Of a stretch of 5,048 nt of DNA, positions 1 to 5,048 are shown piece after piece (the first letter of the stretch is position 1; each line of letters opens with the position of its first letter). Source of the stretch: Methylophilaceae bacterium (lineage in GTDB: Bacteria; Pseudomonadota; Gammaproteobacteria; Burkholderiales; Methylophilaceae); NCBI GenBank assembly GCA_025362115.1, contig JANYIK010000074.1:1-5048 (forward strand), written 5' to 3'. The position numbers and the translations under genes are program-made. The notes below the pieces were generated by a model. It was not told the origin of the DNA. It saw nothing but the letters and a program-made list of their open reading frames with translations, and did not search any database.

Positions 1-2
1 TC

Positions 3-767
3 CCCGCGGGTGGCGATGGCAAGATGACGGTGGAGCCGATTACCGAACCCAAGTCTGGCACCATGACACCAAAGGAAAAGGAAGAAAAAGGCTTATTGGA
101 TAAACTCAAGTTCTGGGGAAGTGACGAAAAGAAACCAGCGACTGTGACACCGGAAGCGCCTAAAACCGAGCCTGCCAAGGTCGAAACCAAGCCGGAAATT
201 AAACCTGAGCCAGTTCCAGCGCCCAAGGCCGAGCCTGAACCAGTCGCCAAACCGGTGCAGAAAGAAGAAAAGGGTCTATTGGATAAGCTGAAGTTCTGGG
301 AAGATGATGATAAAAAACCGGCAGAAATTAAACCAGAGCCAAAACCTGAGATAAAGCCAGAACCGGAGCCTGTCATAGAGTTCAAACCAGAACCTGTGCC
401 AGAGCCAGCACCCACACCCAAGGTCGAGGTTAAGCCGGAGCCGGTTCCAGAGCCTGTAGCCAAGCCGGAGGAAAAAGAGAAAAAAGGCTTATTGGATAGG
501 CTAGAATTCTGGGGAGATGATGCGCCTGCAGCGCCTAAGGTTGAATCTAAACCAGCGCCGGAAGTAAAACCAGAGCCTGTCATTGAGTTCAAGCCGGAAG
601 TGAAGCCAGAAATTAAACCCGAGCCTATGCCAGAGCCGGAGGTGGTGAAACCAGCACCTAAGGTGCCGGTAGCGGTCGAAAAGCCGATACCCAAGCCAAG
701 CAAGGATTTACCGCCAGAAGATGCTCCTGACTACTTCGAGAAGATGTTAGAGAAGATTGGTTTTTAA
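3..767 (+). CDS. Pro/Glu/Lys-rich repeat protein, 5' partial; possibly the C-terminal extension of BamE
   Basis: The reading frame is open to the left edge (first full codon at 3). The first ATG in view, at 24, has no convincing ribosome binding site and is not followed by a signal peptide, so I think the true start lies outside the window; if ATG 24 is used the protein is 247 aa. Most of the sequence is low-complexity KPEP/PEPV/EIKP repeats, probably extended and disordered. It is interrupted by three near-identical amphipathic modules (consensus EEKGLLDKLKFW followed by an acidic stretch) at residues 20-39, 81-100 and 152-171 counted from ATG 24. The tail, APDYFEKMLEKIGF, looks like another short amphipathic helix. 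No enzymatic motif is visible. In many betaproteobacteria the gene directly before dapB is bamE (outer-membrane assembly lipoprotein), so this could be a long BamE tail; that is inferred from position only. The stop is one base before dapB, suggesting co-transcription and translational coupling. Confidence 0.75.
   Translation, partial: PAGGDGKMTVEPITEPKSGTMTPKEKEEKGLLDKLKFWGSDEKKPATVTPEAPKTEPAKVETKPEIKPEPVPAPKAEPEPVAKPVQKEEKGLLDKLKFWEDDDKKPAEIKPEPKPEIKPEPEPVIEFKPEPVPEPAPTPKVEVKPEPVPEPVAKPEEKEKKGLLDRLEFWGDDAPAAPKVESKPAPEVKPEPVIEFKPEVKPEIKPEPMPEPEVVKPAPKVPVAVEKPIPKPSKDLPPEDAPDYFEKMLEKIGF
81..536 (+). repeat. Three dispersed 60-bp coding repeats (EEKGLLDKLKFW module)
   Basis: Copies lie at 81-140, 264-323 and 477-536, all in the same frame of the Pro/Glu/Lys-rich gene. 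Each encodes about 20 residues: E-[EK]-K-G-L-L-D-[KR]-L-[KE]-F-W followed by an acidic and Lys/Pro stretch. Copies 1 and 2 are closest; copy 3 changes Lys to Arg in DKL, Lys to Glu before FW, and loses the KKPA end. Synonymous differences (for example ggcttattg versus ggtctattg) show the copies are not very recent duplications. KPEP-type spacers of about 120-155 bp separate them. Confidence 0.9.
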
Positions 768-768
768 T

Positions 769-1566
769 ATGTTGAAAATTGCCATTGCCGGAAGTACAGG
801 TCGTATGGGGCTAGCGCTGCTGCAAGGCATCGCTGAAGACCCGGAATTGATCCTGCACGCCGCCTTGGATCGTCAGGGGAGCAGTGCTATCGGGCGTGAT
901 GCTGGCGAACTATTCGGCATCCCAAATGGCGTCAAAGTCACCGCCGATCTTGCTGCACTTAATGGTGCTGACGTATTAGTAGATTTCACCCGCCCCGAAG
1001 CCAGCATGGCATACCTTGCCGCCTGCCGTAAGGCCGGGGTGGCACTGGTGATAGGCACTACGGGGTTTAGCGTAGAACAAAAGCAAGCCATCACCGCCGC
1101 CGCGCAAGACATCGCTATCGTCTTTGCTCCCAATATGAGTGTGGGCGTGAACCTGCTCATCAACCTGGTGCAGTCTGCCGCCAAGGTGCTGAATGAAGGC
1201 TACGACATCGAAATTATCGAAGCGCATCACAGGCATAAAGTGGACGCTCCCTCCGGTACTGCTCTGCGTCTGGGTGAGGCCGCCGCCGCCGCTTTGGGGC
1301 GTGATTTGTCCAAGTGTGCCGTATATGGTCGCGAGGGGGTGACCGGTGAACGCGATGCCAATACCATCGGTTTTGCCACCGTGCGCGGCGGCGATGTGGT
1401 GGGCGACCATACGGTACTCTTTGCCGGAATCGGCGAACGTATCGAATTGACCCACAAGGCCAGTAGTCGCGCTACTTTTGCCCTGGGAGCGTTGCGCGCC
1501 GGCAAGTTCCTTGCGGACAAGAAGTCTGGCCTGTTCGATATGCAGGATGTTCTTGATTTGCGCTAA
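769..1566 (+). CDS. dapB: 4-hydroxy-tetrahydrodipicolinate reductase (DapB)
   Basis: DapB reduces 4-hydroxy-tetrahydrodipicolinate to tetrahydrodipicolinate with NAD(P)H in the cytoplasm, the second committed step of the diaminopimelate/lysine pathway. The 265-aa product fits the family (E. coli about 273). The N-terminal Rossmann fold shows the nucleotide-binding loop GSTGRMG (residues 8-14), followed by VDFTRPE and the VIGTTGF segment. The family signature EAHHRHKVDAPSGT starts at residue 151; His153, His154 and Lys157 correspond to the catalytic His159/His160/Lys163 region of the E. coli enzyme. The C-terminal GERIELTHKASSR and SGLFDMQDVLDL blocks are also typical. I chose ATG 769, which gives MLKIAIAG; an in-frame TTG at 757 would add four residues inside the previous gene and is unlikely. 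An AGAGAAG at 749-755 is a plausible though slightly distant ribosome binding site. The start is one base after the upstream stop, so the two genes are probably co-transcribed. No terminator follows. Confidence 0.97.
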   Translation: MLKIAIAGSTGRMGLALLQGIAEDPELILHAALDRQGSSAIGRDAGELFGIPNGVKVTADLAALNGADVLVDFTRPEASMAYLAACRKAGVALVIGTTGFSVEQKQAITAAAQDIAIVFAPNMSVGVNLLINLVQSAAKVLNEGYDIEIIEAHHRHKVDAPSGTALRLGEAAAAALGRDLSKCAVYGREGVTGERDANTIGFATVRGGDVVGDHTVLFAGIGERIELTHKASSRATFALGALRAGKFLADKKSGLFDMQDVLDLR

Positions 1567-1594
1567 CTTGTCTAACGTCCATCGGGTTCCGTAA

Positions 1595-3985
1595 ATGTCT
1601 AGCGAAGCATTTTCACGCATCCTGATTGATAAAGCGCTGGAATCCAGCGGCTGGAATCTGCTTGATCCGCAACAGCTTCAATTCGAGTTGAACACCGGCA
1701 GTGGCCGAGCCGACTACCTGTTAAAAGACAAAATGGGGCGAGTGCTTTGCGTGCTTGAAGCCAAGCGCGAAGACCTTGATCCGTACGACGCAAAGGAACA
1801 GGCGCGGGGTTATGCAGAAAACCTCAACGCACCGTTCATTTTGCTCTCCAATGGCCGTGAACACTGGTTCTGGAACTACGAGCGTGCTGACCAGCGCGAT
1901 GCCTACCGCATTGAGCGGCTACCTTCGCGCGAAGATTTCGAGCGCTTGCGATTCAAAAACCTACAGCCTCCACGGCCACTGATGAGTGAGCAGGTCACGC
2001 CCGATTACCTGCAATCGTTCAAGCCCGATTTGACTGTTCGCCGCTATCAGATCAATGCGCTGGATACCGTTTCGCGGCAATTTGATGAAAACAATCAGCG
2101 CAAATTCCTGCTGGAGATGGCGACTGGCACCGGCAAAACGCTTTTGTGCGCTGCGCTCATCCGCCGATTCTTGCAGACCCGCAACGCCGAGCGGGTGCTA
2201 TTCATTGTTGACCGCATTGAACTGGCCAAGCAGACTCTCGAAGATTTTAATGTTGTACTCGCCGAGTACAAGCCGGTGCTGTACAAAACCGCACGGCGCA
2301 AACCCGGTGAGCTGCTGGGCTCCTCGGTTGTCGTGGCCACGCTGCAATCGCTGATGATGGATAGGCGCTACCGCGAGGAATTCACACCCTTCTATTTCGA
2401 TCTGGTCGTCAACGACGAAGCGCATCGCTCAATTTACGGCGATGGCCGTGAAGTGGTGCAATTTTTCCAGGCCACGCGCATCGGCCTGACTGCCACCCCC
2501 AAGGCATATCTCAAAAACATCAATATCGAGCAGTTAGAGCAGGAAAACCCCAAATCGCTCGAAGCGCGCTTGTTGCGTGACACTTACCACTACTTCGGCT
2601 GTCAGCCGGGTTTCCCGACTTTTCGCTATGACATCATTGATGCCGTACAAGACCCGGAAGGCCCGTTTCTCTGCCTGCCGAAAATTCTTGATCTGCGCTC
2701 CGACATCACCACGCGGTCGCTGGAAGATTCCGGTTGGGCGGTTACCGTCAACGAGCAGGAAGAAAACTTCAAGATTCAGGATTTGGAGCGCAAGATTTTC
2801 ACTCCGGCGCGCAATCGCGTGATGTGTGAAGCTTTTCTGGAGCAGGCGCAGAAAGACCCGGCGGGCAATCTCGGCAAATCCATCGTGTTCGCCGTCAATC
2901 AGACGCACGCCACCACGCTGACCAAGCTCTTCAACGAGTTACGCCCCGGTATTGCCGTCACCATTACCAGCCGCATTCCCGATGCCTCGTCTATCGCCAA
3001 GGAATTCCGCGATGGCAAGCGCAGCGAGCGCATTGCCGTATCGGTGGATATGCTCTCCACTGGCTACAACTGCCGTGATGCGCTCAACATCGGTTTAATG
3101 CGCCCCATTTTTTCGCCCACCGAATACATCCAGATCAAGGGGCGTGGCACCCGGCTTTATACATTCAAGATCGGTAATACAGAATACGAAAAAAAGCATT
3201 TTTTCGTGCTCGATTTTTGCGCGGTTGCCGAATATTTCGAGGAAGAATACGACTACAGCGCACCGCTCAAGGAGCCGCGCGAAAACAAGCAAAAAGCCAC
3301 GCGCCTGCAAACCGGTACTGGTAGCGAGCCCCCAATGGCTGGTGAGCCAGGAGGAGATGAGGGTGGGAATGGAGGTGGCGAGAAAATCATCCCGGTGTGG
3401 GAAGGTACGGATACCTTGGTCAGCGAACAAGTCCGCATCGTCGGGCCGGACGGCGAAAAAGTGGACGTGATGACTTTTCGTGGCGGTTACGAGCGCGATA
3501 TCCAGGCTTTCGTTGAACAGACACCGGAGCTGCAAGCCGCCATTGAAGCTGAGGATGACGACACGGTGGAAGCCATTGTCAATGAACGTTTCTATCATCG
3601 CCCCAAGATGTTTTATTCGCCCGATAAGCTGGTGTTGTCGTATGGTGTTCCGGCCACTACACCTGCCTTCGTTTACGGTGCAGTCGGCAAGCGGCCGCTG
3701 CCGACGCGCGACGCCATTGTTGCCGATACGGTGGATTCCATCTCCGCTCGCTTCAACCTGCGCTACAACGAGCAAAAATGGCTCGATACCACCACGCAGT
3801 TGCTGGCCGAGGATGGCGCCGCATTACGCCGTTTCATAGCAGGTGACATCACCCTGTTTACCGCCAACCAGTTCCGCACCCTGGGCGGATTGGAGGCGCT
3901 CAGCCGTTTTGAACAGCGCGAGGTTGTGTTCGAGGCGCTGCGCCAATCCACCCTTGTCCGCCAATCCATGTTGGCAGCACATTAA
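1595..3985 (+). CDS. hsdR: Type I restriction enzyme R subunit (HsdR, EcoEI/type IB-like)
   Basis: HsdR is the ATP-driven translocase and nuclease subunit of a type I restriction-modification complex; with HsdM and HsdS it cuts unmodified DNA far from the recognition site. The 796-aa length matches the type IB group (about 800 aa). Residues about 15-110 are the HSDR_N nuclease, with PD-(D/E)xK residues Asp40 and Glu55-x-Lys57. The superfamily 2 helicase follows: RRYQ at 149-152, Walker A ATGTGKT at 176-182 (Lys181), motif Ia around Asp206-Arg207, DEAH at 274-277, TATP at 299-302, motif V STGYN at 488-492, and motif VI QIKGRGTR at 513-520. A Gly-rich linker (about 574-595) leads to the EcoEI-type C-terminal domain, which contains a DITLFTANQFRTLGG segment. 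All catalytic motifs are present, so it should be active. The start is fixed by a TAA directly before ATG 1595, but the ribosome binding site is weak (only GGG at 1584-1586). It follows dapB by 28 bp with no terminator or clear promoter, so it may depend on read-through. Confidence 0.96.
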   Translation: MSSEAFSRILIDKALESSGWNLLDPQQLQFELNTGSGRADYLLKDKMGRVLCVLEAKREDLDPYDAKEQARGYAENLNAPFILLSNGREHWFWNYERADQRDAYRIERLPSREDFERLRFKNLQPPRPLMSEQVTPDYLQSFKPDLTVRRYQINALDTVSRQFDENNQRKFLLEMATGTGKTLLCAALIRRFLQTRNAERVLFIVDRIELAKQTLEDFNVVLAEYKPVLYKTARRKPGELLGSSVVVATLQSLMMDRRYREEFTPFYFDLVVNDEAHRSIYGDGREVVQFFQATRIGLTATPKAYLKNINIEQLEQENPKSLEARLLRDTYHYFGCQPGFPTFRYDIIDAVQDPEGPFLCLPKILDLRSDITTRSLEDSGWAVTVNEQEENFKIQDLERKIFTPARNRVMCEAFLEQAQKDPAGNLGKSIVFAVNQTHATTLTKLFNELRPGIAVTITSRIPDASSIAKEFRDGKRSERIAVSVDMLSTGYNCRDALNIGLMRPIFSPTEYIQIKGRGTRLYTFKIGNTEYEKKHFFVLDFCAVAEYFEEEYDYSAPLKEPRENKQKATRLQTGTGSEPPMAGEPGGDEGGNGGGEKIIPVWEGTDTLVSEQVRIVGPDGEKVDVMTFRGGYERDIQAFVEQTPELQAAIEAEDDDTVEAIVNERFYHRPKMFYSPDKLVLSYGVPATTPAFVYGAVGKRPLPTRDAIVADTVDSISARFNLRYNEQKWLDTTTQLLAEDGAALRRFIAGDITLFTANQFRTLGGLEALSRFEQREVVFEALRQSTLVRQSMLAAH

Positions 3986-3990
3986 CCAAC

Positions 3991-4020
3991 TTGCCAAATT
4001 ATAACCAACTAGGTTAATAT
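3991..4020 (+). promoter_or_regulatory. Probable sigma70 promoter of mqsRA
   Basis: A -35-like TTGCCA at 3991-3996 (5 of 6 to consensus) and a -10-like TAATAT at 4015-4020 (4 of 6) are separated by 18 bp. The expected transcription start, about 7 bp beyond the -10, falls on or beside the mqsR ATG at 4026, so the message may be leaderless. The MqsA-type palindrome overlaps the spacer and -10, as expected for autorepression. The elements are read from sequence only; strength and exact start are inferred. Confidence 0.6.
4002..4016 (+). promoter_or_regulatory. Palindromic operator, predicted MqsA binding site
   Basis: TAACCAACTAGGTTA is a perfect 5-bp inverted repeat (TAACC / GGTTA) with a 5-nt spacer. 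From memory, E. coli MqsA binds a palindrome upstream of mqsRA of the same form, with the same AACC/GGTT arms and spacing. Here it overlaps the predicted -10. A second copy of the left half, TAACCAACT, occurs 18 bp upstream at 3984-3992, where it includes the last two bases of the hsdR stop codon; it lacks a matching right arm. Confidence 0.7.
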
Positions 4021-4025
4021 CCCCA

Positions 4026-4322
4026 ATGGAGAAGCGTACCCCATACTGCAAGTTGACCACCGTCAAGGCGATGATTGAAGCAGGCAAGGTGCGTACAACC
4101 CAGTCGGCGCGTGCTGGTGCTACTGCCTTGGAGTTAGACTATTCCGGCATGCTGGCGGTGGTGATGGCGCTTACGCCATCAGACTTTTACAAAAGTATGA
4201 CCACTTACGCCGATCACACGATTTGGCAAGATGTGTACCGCCCGAGCACATCGGCAGGCGACGTGTATTTGAAACTGACGGTTATTGATGACGTGCTCAT
4301 CGTGTCTTTCACGGAGCTATGA
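4026..4322 (+). CDS. mqsR: mRNA interferase toxin MqsR
   Basis: MqsR is a RelE-fold ribosome-independent endoribonuclease that in E. coli cuts mRNA mainly at GCU; it arrests growth until neutralised by MqsA. The product is 98 aa, exactly the E. coli length, and aligns without gaps from MEKRTP at the start through the block DFYKSMTTYADHTIWQDVYRP (residues 53-73) to DVLIVSF near the end. Lys56, Gln68 and Tyr81, reported as activity residues in E. coli, are present at the same positions; the fourth, Lys96, is Thr here. No start lies upstream in frame before the TAA at 4002-4004 apart from rare codons, so ATG 4026 is well supported, yet there is no good Shine-Dalgarno sequence. The toxin gene precedes its antitoxin, the gene order known for mqsRA. 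It sits 40 bp after hsdR and ends 2 bp before the preferred mqsA start. Confidence 0.96.
   Translation: MEKRTPYCKLTTVKAMIEAGKVRTTQSARAGATALELDYSGMLAVVMALTPSDFYKSMTTYADHTIWQDVYRPSTSAGDVYLKLTVIDDVLIVSFTEL
4313..4316 (+). promoter_or_regulatory. Ribosome binding site deciding the mqsA start
   Basis: GGAG inside the last codons of mqsR is 8 nt before ATG 4325 but only 2 nt before ATG 4319. The spacing therefore favours 4325. That start also gives MKCPVC and residue numbering identical to E. coli MqsA. Confidence 0.7.
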
Positions 4323-4324
4323 AG

Positions 4325-4726
4325 ATGAAATGTCCAGTATGCGGAGGCGCTGAGCTGGTGCGGGACACACGCGACCTGCCCTACACCTACAAAGGTGAAA
4401 CTACCGTTATTCCCGGGGTGACCGCCGATTTTTGCTCGGCATGTGGCGAATCCATCACGGATATGGCCGAATCCGTCCGTACTACGGCCTTGATGCTGGA
4501 ATTCAACAAGCAGGTCAACGCCGCTATCGTGGATCCGGCCTTTATCGCTGGCGTGCGCAAAAAACTTTCCCTCGATCAGCGCGAAGCGGCAGAGATTTTT
4601 GGTGGCGGGGTCAATGCTTTTTCCCGTTACGAAAACGGTAAGACTAAGCCGCCGCTGGCGCTGGTCAAGCTGCTCAAGGTGCTGGATCGTCACCCTGACC
4701 TCATTGACGAGGTGAAAGCGGCTTGA
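4325..4726 (+). CDS. mqsA: Antitoxin MqsA, zinc-binding HTH autorepressor
   Basis: MqsA binds and neutralises MqsR through its N-terminal zinc domain and represses the mqsRA promoter through its C-terminal helix-turn-helix. The 133-aa product compares with 131 aa in E. coli. The four zinc ligands Cys3, Cys6, Cys37 and Cys40 are present. The Xre-type HTH (about residues 70-130) carries the block VRKKLSLDQREAAEIFGGGV followed by NAFSRYENG; Asn97 and Arg101, which contact operator bases in the E. coli structure, are conserved at identical numbers. ATG 4319, overlapping the mqsR stop as ATGA, is an alternative that would add Met-Lys, but the ribosome binding site at 4313-4316 favours 4325. Translation is probably coupled to mqsR. 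A 47-bp gap without a hairpin terminator separates it from hsdM, so transcription may continue into the methyltransferase gene. Confidence 0.96.
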   Translation: MKCPVCGGAELVRDTRDLPYTYKGETTVIPGVTADFCSACGESITDMAESVRTTALMLEFNKQVNAAIVDPAFIAGVRKKLSLDQREAAEIFGGGVNAFSRYENGKTKPPLALVKLLKVLDRHPDLIDEVKAA

Positions 4727-4773
4727 GGGTATTTCACATCAACCGATTCACCACCAACGCCCCTGACTGACTT

Positions 4774-5048
4774 ATGCCGCCAGAACCCAAAACCAACGAA
4801 TCCAATTTCTTTTCCTCCGGCCTGCGGCAAAAGGTTGACCAACTCATGAACATCCTGTGGGCGGGCGGGGTGAACAACCCGATGGATGCCATCGAGCAAT
4901 GTTCCTACCTCCTCTTCCTGCGGTTGCTCACAGAGAAGGACGAGGCGCTTTACAACCTGGACAAAAAATACCAGCGCATCTTCTCCGGCAACTGGGCGCG
5001 TTTTGCCTGGGGCAATTTCGTCACGCTGACCGGCGACCAGTTGTTCAA
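4774..5048 (+). CDS. hsdM: Type I DNA methyltransferase M subunit (HsdM), N-terminal part
   Basis: HsdM is the N6-adenine methyltransferase subunit of the type I complex; two HsdM bind one HsdS to protect host sites. Only the first 91 codons are in view and the frame continues past the right edge. They form the helical HsdM_N domain, with the characteristic run LRQKVDQLMNILWAGGV (residues 18-34), NNPMDAIEQ and SYLLFLRLLTEKDE. The S-adenosylmethionine and NPPF catalytic motifs would lie beyond the window. The start is fixed by an in-frame TGA at 4768-4770, close upstream of ATG 4774. No Shine-Dalgarno sequence or clear promoter of its own is visible, so it may rely on transcription from the mqsRA promoter or from further upstream. 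The expected next gene is hsdS. The order hsdR - mqsRA - hsdM is a type I locus split by a toxin-antitoxin pair. Confidence 0.93.
   Translation, partial: MPPEPKTNESNFFSSGLRQKVDQLMNILWAGGVNNPMDAIEQCSYLLFLRLLTEKDEALYNLDKKYQRIFSGNWARFAWGNFVTLTGDQLF

Noticed and set aside
757..768. TTG start four codons upstream for dapB
   Set aside because: It lies inside the preceding gene, and ATG 769 gives the expected DapB N-terminus directly before the Rossmann glycine loop.
1277..1293. GCC triplet run in dapB as a possible phase-variable repeat
   Set aside because: Short, in frame and encoding an Ala run in a helix; triplet changes would not shift the frame, and it fits normal high-GC codon use.
1511..1539. 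Possible promoter for hsdR in the end of dapB (TTGCGG, 17 bp, TTCGAT)
   Set aside because: The -10 match is poor and the region is constrained by dapB coding, so it does not stand above chance.
976..1620. 214-codon open frame on the - strand opposite dapB
   Set aside because: It lies entirely against a well-conserved dapB and the start of hsdR, has no recognisable domain, and is explained by GC-biased codon use of the + strand genes.
3095..3775. 226-codon open frame on the - strand opposite hsdR
   Set aside because: Shadow of the hsdR helicase/C-terminal region; no domain, no ribosome binding site and no room for independent regulation.
4214..4693. 159-codon open frame on the - strand opposite mqsR/mqsA
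   Set aside because: Both + strand genes match known families over their full length; the antisense product resembles nothing I recognise.
4727..4773. Search for a terminator or promoter between mqsA and hsdM
   Set aside because: No hairpin plus T-run and no convincing -35/-10 pair; TTGAGG at 4723-4728 lacks a usable -10.

Overview
The window looks like part of a betaproteobacterial chromosome, probably near the Nitrosomonadales/Gallionellaceae type, although the lineage is an inference. The signs are a DapB very close to the beta/gamma-proteobacterial form and, just upstream of it, a protein tail that fits the usual bamE-dapB neighbourhood of that class. All genes recognised are on the + strand and tightly spaced. 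No RNA gene, CRISPR array or insertion sequence was seen.

Layout. Positions 1-767 hold the end of a Pro/Glu/Lys-rich protein with three copies of an amphipathic module (consensus EEKGLLDKLKFW); it is open at the left edge and may be the extended C-terminus of BamE. One base later comes dapB (769-1566), lysine/diaminopimelate biosynthesis. Only 28 bp after dapB a type I restriction locus begins with hsdR (1595-3985), an EcoEI/type IB-like R subunit with nuclease, helicase and C-terminal domains. In place of hsdM next comes a complete mqsR-mqsA toxin-antitoxin pair (4026-4322 and 4325-4726) with a recognisable promoter and palindromic operator (3991-4020). Then hsdM begins (4774) and runs off the right edge.

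How the parts work together. DapB and the upstream protein are housekeeping. HsdR and HsdM should belong to one type I restriction-modification enzyme, with hsdS expected outside the window on the right. The most interesting point is the mqsRA module lying between the restriction and modification genes. No terminator is visible between mqsA and hsdM, so the MqsA-repressed promoter may also feed hsdM. That would link toxin-antitoxin autoregulation to methyltransferase supply, and could act as an addiction or back-up suicide layer. This coupling is an inference; the gene identities are well supported by sequence.
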